From: Lichenostomus cassidix
Lineage: Eukaryota; Chordata; Aves; Passeriformes; Meliphagidae
Reading direction: 5' to 3'
DNA: 64,000 nucleotides
Assembly: GCA_008360975.2 (NCBI GenBank)
Contig: CM039182.1
Span: forward strand, 51,038,491 to 51,102,490
Every line of letters starts with the position of its first letter. Positions within the stretch are counted from its first letter, which is position 1. Below are positions 39,318-49,932 of this stretch, in pieces. The notes under the pieces are model-generated. The model searched no databases and had not been told where the DNA came from. It saw only the letters and a list, made by a program, of their open reading frames with translations. The translations under genes and the position numbers were made by a program.

Positions 39318-42300
39318 TTTTGAAGCCTTAGGGAAATGCTATAGGGCTGTTCCAGAGGCAGAGGACAAGAGCTGTTTCTACTTAGTGCAAAGATCTATAT
39401 ATAAATTAATTACCTGTTTGCAGCCTTGCTACAAGGAGAGTTGTCACACAGAAGTTTATTCCCTCTTGAGAATATAGACTCGGTTTTGTACAGTAAACTC
39501 TAGATTTCCTCCCACAAATATCTTTACTTAGAAATTTCATGTTAAAGTTATTTTGTAGCCTTAATAAAGAGAGGTTTTGAAATCAATGCACTTGTTTGTT
39601 CATCACTTTTATGAGCTGGGACATTACTGCTATGCCATCTTTATTCATAACCAGACTTTCCATATAGATGTTGATTATTTTTTTCAAGGATGACAGCATT
39701 GGTTTTGCATTTGTGTTATGTAAGAGAATTCAAATGTGAAATCCTATTTAGCACTCAGAAATACAGTTTCCAGTCTGGTTTGAAGCTGATTCTGAGTGTC
39801 CAAATGAGCTTTCTTTGTGTATTGTGATGATTTCACATATTATTTTATCAAGATAGCTAAAAACTTCCAAAAAAATTACTGTTGGTGCTGATTATTTCTT
39901 TTGAAAATGCTAATTCACATCTTCTATATTATTTTAAGAATGAATATATCCTATTTTGTGAATCCTTTGGGGTTTTTCTATTATTTTATTAAATACAAAT
40001 AATGAAAAAAATGTGTTTGAGAAAATTATGCCATGGATGTGATCCTTTCTATCAGTAGGCTAGCTAATACTAGCTGACCTTCTTTCTTGACTGTTGGAAA
40101 ACTTAGCTAAAAGGAAGTGCCTAACAAGAATATTATTTCACTTTTAGATTTATTTTGTGTGGGAAGATGTTGGAGATCAAGGTTAGTCTTGATGCAGGTA
40201 GCTAAAACTCTTCCTAAGAGGAGCAATATGTTGTAATATCCATGTTCCTTTTCAGCCTTAGAACTGTATTAAACTGCCAGTACTAGAGTAATAGCAATGC
40301 ACATCCACTGCTTCCATGAAACTACTCTGGTTTCATTGGTGCAAATGCCAGTGCATATGTACTTGTATCTATTCCAACTATGAAATAAAGTAGGTAAGAT
40401 CAAGTCTTGTTGTAGTTTTACATTTCCAGTTTCTTAAAAGAAATTTCCACTGCAGTTTACCACTGCCCAAATCTGGGAGTTAAGACGATGGAAAAGATGT
40501 GACTGTCAGTCAGAAACAGTAGAGTAAAACTGTCATAAGGTAAATAATGGCAGTTTGGGAAGGAGGGAAGGCTTTGACCATTTTTCTGGATGGTGTTTTT
40601 CATGGTTTCCTGTTAGAATTGTTTGCTTGAAAATCTATTGAACAGTTACCTGCCAAAAGTAGGGAAATTACCAATGCACAAGGGTAAGTAGCATGAACAA
40701 GTATTATATTATCAAGACATTAGAAAATAAATTATAAAGATCAGTTGCACTTGCATTAGGAAAATGTATTTACTATCCTAATATTTCCTTCTCTGGTTTC
40801 TTGTTTGTCCCTTTTTTATATACTTATTTCCAAACAACTTTTAGACTAAGAGTATTCTCTTGAATATTTTAAATAAGTTTTCAAACATGCTTGATTCATT
40901 CAGAAATTTCTTCACTGTAATAGTGTAGTTGTCTTTTAGCAAAATTGGAGTTTCTGACTTTTATGAGCTCTGAAATTTCCTTGGTGCACATTTTTTTTTG
41001 TTAGACTACGATATAAAATGGTTGTGTGGAAATCTATTCAGGGCTCCAAGGAAAGACGTGTGCTTTAGTAGCATGAGAATTAATACATTTTGGGCAATTT
41101 AAATAAGTGTGTGATTAATTTTTTTATGAGTTGCCAGCTACTGCAAATCCAATTTAGGCAAACAAAATTTGAAATATAAATGCATTAGCTGAAAATATTT
41201 AATCATAGACATGAATATGAACTTATCTTGCTCATTGCTTTACACTTGGAGGTTGGTTTGAATTATTAATACATATTGTTGAAGAGACAGTAGCACTCAT
41301 CTGTTTGTGATGAGGCAAGAGTTGCTGGTCACCAGAAGCAGTAGGAAACTATTTCTTCTTTGCTGTTTTAGCACAGATTACCACCCTTTTCCAAATACTG
41401 CCTCCCTGCCTGCCCCACATCCTTCTCATTCTGGGGTAGGGAGCAGTGATTGCATGAAGGTTGTTATTGATGATACAATGCCACATCAAAACAAAAGCTT
41501 CTTTTATTTTAATCTTTCCAGTCAGTTCCTTTGTGCAAATGTAGATGTATAATGCCAATAAAGGTGATTTGTCAGGGTTTTTTTCCATATAGGAATAGAG
41601 TCAGCTTGTTACGAAAATTTTTCTAATAACAGCACTGACCAGCAATCAAAAATTGCAGGCAGTGGGGGTATTCCATCATGTTTGTAGCTGTTATTTTCCT
41701 TTTGTCAGAAATCAATGCTGCAGCAATGGAAAATAGGAAATGAAGAAATAAAAAGTTTAATTCAAAGCTTGAAGTCAATGCAGGTTACATGGAATTATTA
41801 AACAATATTATTTTAAAACTTCAGAAATAAAATTAATGTTGAAGCCTCTCCATTTTACTTGATAACCAGGTAATGGATGCAGAAAAAGCTGGATGCACAC
41901 TCTTGAGGTTACTTCACCTTCAATTATATTTCATTGTAGGTGTTTGCTGTAGGTATAGGACCGTGGTAGACAGGTTATGGTAAAGTTTTGTTAGTGAGGT
42001 GCCTTGTACTTGCGAAGCAATGAAAGCAGGTGGTGTTTGAAAGGCAGCCTGATGGGATGCATTGTGAAGGCTCAGCAGCTTTGTGTCTGTAGGGGTTTGA
42101 TGTTGAGACTCGGTGGATCCTTCAGCAGCGATCGGGGTTACAGAGGCAAGGTCTGCAAACCAGGATGCAACCCATCCCTGACGCCAGTCTGGGGCACTGC
42201 AGGAGGGGCTTGTGAATCTCTGGTTAATTGCTGGTATCAGACCATTCTTCAATAAGATGCAAATATATGGCAGTAGGGAGTTTGTATTCCTTCTCATTCT

Positions 42301-42605
42301 GGGAAAAATAGATTTAAGGCCCAGGTAGGACTTCCTGCTTTTGTTTCAGCAGCTCATTTAAATTGCAAGGATCTTAGATTTGGCAAATTATTCTCTAAAT
42401 ACATTCAAAACAAGAAGTTTATCAAGAAAAAAGATCAGGATTAATATTATGCACTTCAGTGCATTCTTCCTTTTGTTTTTTTGTCTTTGCCCTAATCAGT
42501 GTTTTTTACTGTTACCAAGTAATAGTAGATGTGTGCTCAGAACAAAAGGCAAAGCTTATTAAATGTTATATTATTGCTTTAGCTGTCATTTTTCAAACAG
42601 AGAGC

Positions 42606-42621
42606 AAAAAAAAAAAAAAAA
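42606..42621. repeat. A16 homopolymer
   Basis: Sixteen consecutive A followed by ggaggg. No retrocopy body is seen upstream, so it is treated as simple sequence and not as a poly(A) tail. Confidence 0.9.
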
Positions 42622-44101
42622 GGAGGGAATAAAAAGAATAAACTTCTTCCTGATTCTTCCCCCAGTGGCATCAAGCCATGTGGCCTTGTCATGAAAAGGT
42701 CACTTAAATTTTAGTTGAAATTATGGCAGCAAGTACTTAATTTTACATTTGAGCTCTCTCCTCCTGGTTTTCTCTGTGACAGCACAGGGCTGCTCTGCTT
42801 GTGGAGCCTTTTACAGCGATGGGTGTAAGGCAGCACAGCGAGTACCACAGCTCTGGGTTTGACAGAATGGGAGAATGACAGAAAAGAGAAGACAAAATCA
42901 TATCCTAAGTGAGGCTTGTAGGAATATTAAATCTAACGCCTGACAACAGATTACTCCAAACCCAGCAGCCTTGAATATGAATCATCATAATGAACTCTTC
43001 ATGGGAGTGCTCCTGAAGACAGTCCAGAAACTCACTTTAGTGAAATCACTGTTGTTCCCGTTTCTGTCTCTGACAGCAGGTTACTGCTGCTATGTTTACT
43101 GCTACTCAAGACTTTTTTGCTTGCATTTCTGTTTTCTGCTACTTAAGGATTTATTTGTTAAAGGGTTGATCTTTTATTCTTTTCTTTTCCCAAAGTGAGC
43201 ATTAAGATATAAGTTTTTCTAGAATTTTCTTTTAAAGTAAGATTTTTGTTTTGGTGACTGTGTAACAGTTTTTGGCTAAAATTCAGTGGTGGTTTTTTTC
43301 TGTAGGAAAAATTGTTTCATTTTCACTGTGTTTCATTTCTGTGTGAACTTTTTAGAGAGAAGTGTTATCTGTGTGGCTTTTACTCAATATTGAATCAATG
43401 CACTGAAAAAAGAAAAGTGTTCCTAATTCATTCTCACATTGGTTTCTTCCTTGTCTTCTCATATTTAATTGCTTAGTGAATCCTGCCTCTGCTTGGCTGA
43501 GATCTCTATGACATTTACAGCTCAAAGCAGAGTGATTAAAGAAGCACAGCAGCTTTATAGGAAACATATTATTATCTTATCAAAAGTACAGTCGTTTTAC
43601 ATCTGAGATCCACAGTCTGGTCCATATGGGAGCAGACTGACAGCTCCAGCGTTGGTGATCCATTTTCCTCAGGTCTACTGGGTACCTATGTTCTTTGATA
43701 TGGATAGTTTAGAAATCATGGATTAGATATGAGACATTTGCAGCTGGTGGATCATCCTTGGGTACACAGACAATTTTAGAGTAGCAGCCCTTTTGATTGT
43801 GACACCTTAGAGCTTGCAAGCCCTCAAGTCAGTGATAGCTGAAGAACTGTCACTGGCAATGAGACCTGGGCTGATAACCCCACCCCACCCTACCCTATCT
43901 CCACACTTCCAGAAGTGCAGCCCTTGCCTGCTGGGAAACACAAAGGGATTTGATTTGAGCATTCCACTGAACTCCAGGGGAATTTCTGGTAGGTACCATT
44001 GCACAAATACAGAGGGCTGTACACATTTTATCTGTGTGCATATGAATTGATCATAGTATAAATGTTACTATCTCAAATCTGTAGTTAATCATTGTTATGA
44101 C

Positions 44102-44423
44102 TGTAGGGAACCCTATCGAATTGCTCTGGAAATATTAAATGATGACTCAATGACTAAGTGTTGCTAAGCCCTTTTGCACCCTTATCTTTGCATTCATATC
44201 CTTTGCACCCTTACCCCCTGTAGCATTCCCAGGTTCCGGGTAATTAATTTCAAATTGCTTCTAATTTGATCTTCCTTTGTATGCTATAATCTTTGTAGTA
44301 AGTAGTAGAATGAACCTTGTCATCAAACTATGTAAAGTTGTATTTTCACAAATTCGTATTAAACCCCACTTTCACCAATATCTTTGACAGTGTTTCTTTA
44401 AGCAGCCAAAACACTCATTTGCA
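44102..44423 (+). mobile_element. Probable solo LTR of an avian endogenous retrovirus
   Basis: The block begins TGTAGGGAACC and ends TTGCA, with TG...CA-type ends. It carries an ATTAAA poly(A)-type signal at 44358-44363 inside aattcgtattaaacccc, followed by a phrase of the kind seen at the R/U5 part of bird LTRs (ctttgacagtgtttctttaag). A 12-bp unit (tttgcaccctta) occurs twice, at 44173-44184 and 44202-44213. No gag, pol or env remnants lie next to it and I see no second copy, hence 'solo'. The flanks do not show a clean target-site duplication (atga before, atgt after, roughly), so age or wrong edges are possible. Confidence 0.5.
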
Positions 44424-46117
44424 ATGTAAGGATAGACCTATTTTAAATAGTTAAAAAGTCTCGTAGCAAGACCAGTGTCCAACCACAACGCAGGAAACTA
44501 TTATGGACTGGTAGGTGATTTGCTAAACAGAGCTGCAGCTGGCAGATGAGAGATGTCTGCAGTTCCCTGTAATTGATATGGAATAGCAGTTGCAAACAGT
44601 CCTGATAACACAGGTGGAAACACATGGGTGGAAGGGAATATTTTGGGATTCAGCTAGATCCCCTTGCTAGCAACCTGCAGCTATACAAAGCTGTGGGTTT
44701 GTTCCATTTATTTTTGCAGTTTCTGCAGAACAAAGGAGAAAAAGAGAGAGGGCATAAATACAGATTATGCATTTCATTGTTGGTAACTGCTATTTTTTAG
44801 TAATACTGGTACAAAAATGTGTTGGCCCTATGTATCAAGCCAACCAAGCAATTCTCTGCATATATACAATTTATTTCACATATGTACTACTACCAGCACT
44901 TCAAGTCATTAATTAAGTAGAGTTCTCTTATGCGTAGATTTTGCTGGCAGGTTAATTATGGTTACTAGGCTACTGAATCAATAAATGAATGAGGGAAACA
45001 GATTGCATACCTAGAAGAAGTTGTGTAAAATTAGAAAAGGAACAGAGGGGCTATACTAAGGCAGTTGAAGGACAGTAGTCACAAATTTGAAGTTAAGCAA
45101 AAAACATGGATTGACTTCAAGATCTGTTTGGGAAAAAAAATTAAATGCTAATTGCAGGGAATAATAGAATAGGAATAGGAATAATAAGGTTATGCTTTTC
45201 TTTCTCAGGTATTGGTACTGTTTATAAATGTATTCCCTTTTTATGCACTCATGTTAGCCTGCAAGAGTTGCATCTGTTCTGTGGAGTCTTTTCCCCCACC
45301 TGAATTTGCAGGGCTATTGAATATGATAATATGCTAGCTTCTTTTCTGCATCAGAATTAGTTAGCTCATAGCTAAGACCTTCCTTTTTGTGTTTGATATG
45401 CTTCTCACATCCTGTGGCATGGTGACAGGAAGTTTTTTATATTTGCCAATGGGGCAAATGTAAAGTAAATTGTTTCCAATATTTTTGTTGTGTTAGCATA
45501 ACTTTTGTAAAAACTCATAATTAGCCCTAAAATTGTTGCCTCTAATTCAGTCACTAAAGGGAAATACTTTGCTGGTTACTAGCAGAAAAGGCACCATTTC
45601 AAAGGAAGAGCATTGCTCAGAAAGGCTTTTGTTTCTTCATTCATGTTGCCTGTGAGAAGGTCTTAGATGTGATGGCTTGATAATATGCTCTTTATGTAAC
45701 TCTTCCTTGACATAGGTGGAGCTGAGGGGTATTAACTCTTTCCATAATTTCGGACAGTGCTAGACTGAACACATGCTGCTCCCTGTAACTTGGGAAGCAG
45801 TTATTGACAGTGGCATTGAGTTCCCCCTTCTGCACAACGAACCAGTTGATTTTTTGGTTATGTGTCCGTGCCCTAGTTCACTGAATGACACTGGAGTTAT
45901 ATGAAAAAGGAGTCTAACAGATAGAAAAGGTGGTAATTTGGCAGATTGAGGAGTGTTTCTGACTTCTGTTTCTGAGAAGTGGAGTTTAAGGCAGAATATT
46001 CAGACTGGAAAGCGGATACTTTGCGGCAATGCAGATTCACGTGCTGAGCAGTGGGGCTGCAGGGCACTTGCTCCCTTGTCCTCTTAGCATCATCTCATCT
46101 AATACCAGAAGCAGGAA

Positions 46118-46342
46118 ATGGCACCATGGGGCTCTCCAGCTGAGCTGGGCGGCCAAGCACCCAGGCCTCCTCTGCTTCCAGTTGTGCTGGTTGAAAACAC
46201 TACAGCTCCCAATTGCGTATCAGAACGTTTTTTTTCTGGAGGTGTTGGTCCTCCTGACCCACCAGAGCTCAGTGAGCTACTTGGACAACCATTCCTTAGT
46301 ATGTCTCAGTTCACAGAGGCAGGGTTAACTAAAAGCCCTTAG
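46118..46342 (+). other. Coding-like 74-codon ORF, no recognised homology
   Basis: The ATG has a favourable context (G at -3, G at +4), with a stop in the same frame 18 bases upstream. The frame ends in TAG. The product is rich in Pro, Leu, Gly and Glu, with strings such as GGQAPRPPLLPVVLVE and GPPDPPELSELLGQ, and the region is visibly more GC-rich than its neighbours. I recognise no domain, see no poly(A) tail marking a retrocopy, and see no splice site that would join it to TPK1. It could be a retrocopy scrap, an exon of a non-coding transcript, or chance. Confidence 0.15.
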
Positions 46343-46958
46343 ATAATGGCTGTTGACTTAGTTCTTTCTGACATGCATAAGCTACAGCATACTTCCATGT
46401 GCAGCCTGCCGGCAAACTTGAGGGATGTCCAATAATGGGATGGTACCCTTTGGGCCAGAAGAGATGGTAAGAGCAAGACCTTTGGTGTTCTGACTGGCTG
46501 ATTAAGTTATTCTTCACTCTATAAGTCCCACCAATCCACTTTGGTCACACTGGAAGGTAATTTGCTTTTTACCCATTTGTGACCCTTAGCCCTCTGTGTC
46601 ACTTTCCACCTTTTAATTTTTTTTCCATTTAAATTGAAAACTTCTCAGAAGATGATGTTTCTGTTTTCAAGATGCCAAGCCAAGCAAAACAAAGCCCAAA
46701 TCTTGTTCAGGTCCTTTGGTTTCTGCTCAAATAATTAATGAGGTTTTGTGTGAGCTGTTGCAAAGTGCCTAGAGACTGTGAGATTTGCCTACACAGTTAC
46801 CATGGTGCACCTTGGCCAAATAGTTGTTTGTGAAGCAATTTTGTCTCTAATATAAAAGGCACTGTATAAAATCAGTTCCTATTATTTTTCATAGAGAATT
46901 TTCCCTACAAACTGTAAGGTTAGATTTGCTGACTGTCTCCTTACACACTTCCAGATAA

Positions 46959-46995
46959 TAATGATATATATTCTTCCAGCTAGCATATATCATTA
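46959..46995. repeat. Inverted repeat, 11-bp AT-rich arms
   Basis: taatgatatat (46959-46969) pairs with atatatcatta (46985-46995) around a 15-base loop. It is AT-rich, so it may be a chance palindrome. Confidence 0.8.
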
Positions 46996-48186
46996 CTTTT
47001 TATCAAGCAAAGCTTAGTTCATAGCTGTAGAAACATTATGATTTACTGGCGTCTGGCCAATCTGTTAATTACCTGCTAGTTCCTTAATGCAGCTGGGGCT
47101 TTGTTTGATTTCAGTGTAAGTTATTAAGTTGCTAGTAAAGGATCAGTTCCTCATAAATTGTTTCTCTAAATAACTTTACAATGCTACAGAAATTTAATTT
47201 TTATATTTTTTTTCTTATAAATAAGAATAAATATGTGGGGGACAGCTTTAAATTGCAGTTATAAAAGGCAACTCTTTTGATTTGAGATATCAAATATTAG
47301 CCTCGTATCCATGTGAAAAACATCCAAGTGACACAGACCTGTAACTTAGGCACCTTCATGTCTTTGGGAGAATCTCAGTAGTTTTACGTGTACCAGACTG
47401 ATTGAAGGCTGATTTGTTTCGTAATGTTTGGGATTTTTGGTCATTTTGTTTTACAATTGTAAGATCAGATTAAGAGATCTTGGGCCAGGCTTCACTTGTG
47501 TTAAGTCCATTGAGATAATTTACAATAGTTAAGGCTCTGGCTGTGTTAAAGTAATTGAGACAGATAATAGACTTAGTCTCTTTTTCTGTATCTTATCCCT
47601 TTCTCTTTTGTTTGTATTTTTCCCAGAAGTTATAAGCTACTTATTTTTTTAAGATGTGGGAGAATAGATGGAAAACTCACTGTTCTCAGAAGGAAAAAGC
47701 TGGGACTGTCTGAGAATGCCTGGAAAGCATTCTTTCTAGTCAGCATCCTAGGCAGGTTATTTACCTTAGGTCCTAGGCCTTGCTTAGATGCTTCCTATCT
47801 GTCCAATAAGCCAGTGGACAGGATAGCTGATTTAAGGACAGGTATTACACACTCTTCTTGCAATGGGCCATTACTATGTTCTGTGTGAGCTGAACTCTGT
47901 GAGACAATTTAACAAATATGCCCAGGGGAAAAGAAGTCTATCAATCCATTTTCAGCTGTAACCTCAAGTGAAAGGATAAGTTGAAATCTTTCAGTCAAAC
48001 ACAGAGGGCAAAAAGTGTTGTTCTTGTCTTCTGGTGTTATATTCATCAGACTGGATGAGGTGCTTGCCTCAAGCAGTGAATCCCTATAGTAAGTGGCTGG
48101 CAAGCTATTAGAATAATCTAGAAATAATCTCATAATATTTCACCTCATAATATTTGTCAGGATCAAATCTGCTTGACTTTGGCTTG

Positions 48187-48687
48187 TTAGTATGGATTTG
48201 GGTAGAGTCTGTAAGGAGTGGGTGAAGTGGTGTAAGGAGACAGAGAAAAGCATGGTTTGTACAAGAAGGCTGAGGGCAGTAGTGCTTGCCTTAGTGGGGA
48301 CTGTAGAAAGCAGGAGCAGAAGCTGTGCTGGAAGCAATACAGAGGTGCACAGTGCTTGTTCTCCTGCCCTGCACATGGCTTCAGCCTGAAGGAAAAAAAG
48401 TTGAGGTATCCAAAGCTACCTGTGATGAAAGCCTCAGCCAAAGTCACATGGTACTGCATAGTAGATACTAATTTACAAATACATTGGTGGGAGTTCAGCA
48501 CCCACATAAGAAAGAATGACTTAAAGATGAGAGCAGCTGTTAGTGGTGAACTCTGTTGTCCGTGTTTGTATAGGCTGGCTAAGTAGGGGGAGAGGTGGCT
48601 TGATTGCCCACCTAATGTACACCAAAAGGAAAGATACAGGTTTATATCATTGCTGAGTGGTGGTTCTGACTGAAAAATAAACACCAA
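48187..48687 (-). other. Long antisense open frame (166 codons), function unknown
   Basis: This is the longest frame in the window not explained by CR1. The deduced product is rich in Ser, Leu, Phe and Cys, with no motif I recognise, no clear signal peptide and no repeat pattern. The same DNA also has a 109-codon frame on the + strand (48257-48586), so the region is poor in stop codons generally, which favours a compositional cause. I would not annotate it as a gene without homology or transcript support. Confidence 0.12.
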
Positions 48688-49821
48688 AGGAAAGTAGCTT
48701 TAGCTGAAAATTGAATTCTCAGAGGCAAGAAGTGCCTGATTTGATTGTTTGTACCCTTTTTTTCCTTGTCTCTCCTCATTTCCCCCTCCGGCCCTGTGAC
48801 TTTCAGCCCTTTTAGGATTACCAGTCAGTCTCTCTTTGCCCTAGTGTGGAAGCGACAGCTTCTTTTATTTTGTGTGCTATGGTTATCTAACTTGTGCATC
48901 TCAGAGAAAAACTGATAAAGAGTGCTAAGACAAGATGGTCATTTTCAATCTTTAATAGCTTATCAGGTTTTTAAAATCTCATGAAAGAGCTTTGTGTTAG
49001 TTAAATGATGATTAATAGGGAAGCTTATGAATAAAATATACCAATTTATGCTTGATTTTGTAATAATAGTGTTAGACTTGACTCTTTGCTCTGACTGAAG
49101 TCTATACAAACAAAGGGATCACAAGAGAACAGCATGTCTCTGCTTGTTTAAATCAACTGGAATTAGTGTCAGATGCCCTTTGTGGTCCCCAAGTTAGGTG
49201 AAAGCACTGAAAATTAATGTGGTTTTCTACCAGGATAGTCCAAGATTTAAAGCTAAGACCTAACCTACCTACTTTATATCAGAAGATTCAAACAGTCTGT
49301 GGAACAATATAGAAACTGTGATAAAGTTACCATTTTTGTGCCTTAGGAAGGGAATAAAAGAGAAAAATGGTATTGTCATGATTAACTCTTCATTGTTTTT
49401 TTCCCCTAGTTGTTTTGCAGGTTGCTGTAGAGTCACCCTAGGGAATTTTCTGTCTGGGTGAGAAGATAGTTGTGGTTACAGTGCAAGTTCCCACTTGTGA
49501 CAGGGTGGACGTTCCATCCATGGACAGAGGGTGGGCCCTTCCAGGTTTTGAATACTTACCTGTCTTATAGTTTAGGCTGACTGGGCAGCAGGTTCAGATA
49601 GATAGAAATAAGCTATTTGCAAGTACAATGGCACAGTCAGATGAAGGTTGGCACTAGTCTGATAAAAAATGATCAAACTTCTGTTTAGAGAAACAGGAAA
49701 AGCAGTCAAGACAGGAAGCTAAAAGCCATACAAGATTTCAAGCTTATTCCCTATGCCACTATGAACAATTAAATTTACACAGCGTTGTCAATTGATTGTG
49801 GGTTTTTTGTTTATAATGCAA

Positions 49822-49852
49822 ACGTACTGATGTTCTCTTTCTTCACTTGCAG
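49822..49852 (+). promoter_or_regulatory. 3' splice site of the TPK1 exon (branch point, pyrimidine tract, AG)
   Basis: A branch-point-like TACTGAT has its A at 49830, 22 bases before the last intron base. A pyrimidine-rich run (tgttctctttcttcacttgc) follows and ends in AG at 49851-49852. This is a textbook acceptor and fixes the left edge of the exon; the inferred reading phase agrees with it. Confidence 0.85.
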
Positions 49853-49922
49853 CTGCCCTTAGAGCTTGTGCTGATGGAGCTGCCAATCATCTCTACCAGG
49901 TCATGGAAGGGAGCCAGGAAAG
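49853..49922 (+). CDS. TPK1: TPK1 internal coding exon (thiamine pyrophosphokinase), partial gene
   Basis: Thiamine pyrophosphokinase is a cytosolic homodimeric enzyme that transfers pyrophosphate from ATP to thiamine, giving thiamine diphosphate and AMP. The exon is 70 bp and reads CT, then 22 codons (ALRACADGAAN, then HLYQVMEGSQE), then AG. This lines up without gaps with about residues 39-62 of human TPK1 as I remember it, where the core is ALLRACADGGANRLY. It lies in the N-terminal catalytic domain and carries the family's ADGGAN segment. It enters in phase 1 (an Ala codon begun by G in the previous exon) and leaves in phase 2, so skipping it would shift the frame. The acceptor is preceded by a long pyrimidine tract and the donor is GT. 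Odd points: the second Gly of ADGGAN is Ala, and the position matching human Leu40 is Ala. Neighbouring TPK1 exons are not in the window. Identification rests on my memory of the family but is strong. Confidence 0.93.
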
Positions 49923-49932
49923 GTGTGTGAGC
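49923..49932 (+). promoter_or_regulatory. 5' splice site of the TPK1 exon, with overlapping GT donors
   Basis: The exon ends GAAAG and is followed by gtgtgtgagc. The first GT (49923) gives an AG|GTGTGT donor and fits the expected phase (AG plus one base from the next exon makes Ser or Arg; human has Ser). A second candidate at 49927 reads GTGAGC, closer to consensus on the intron side but poor on the exon side. Its use would add four bases and shift the frame. Confidence 0.75.

Larger units (their letters stand above)
34352..44101. other. Intron (TPK1, inferred), no gene seen
   Basis: Contains locally GC-richer patches (36170-36580, 42060-42240, 42780-42860), T-rich runs near 35810-35840 and 37810-37860, and the tandem duplication at 39243. 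Open frames of 100-125 codons (34402, 35976, 37229 minus, 41920 minus) have no known domain. Confidence 0.5.
44424..49821. other. Intron upstream of the TPK1 exon
   Basis: Besides the two unexplained frames listed separately, this stretch has no recognisable repeat. The stretch around 47030-47260 is repeat-free, AT-rich sequence that could be conserved non-coding DNA, which cannot be judged from one genome. Confidence 0.6.

Noticed and set aside
41920..42297. 125-codon minus-strand frame as a gene or domesticated element
   Set aside because: The product resembles no family I know, and the patch is merely GC-richer than its surroundings.
42606..42621. Poly(A) tail of a processed pseudogene
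   Set aside because: No spliced gene body upstream. An A16 run alone is common simple sequence.
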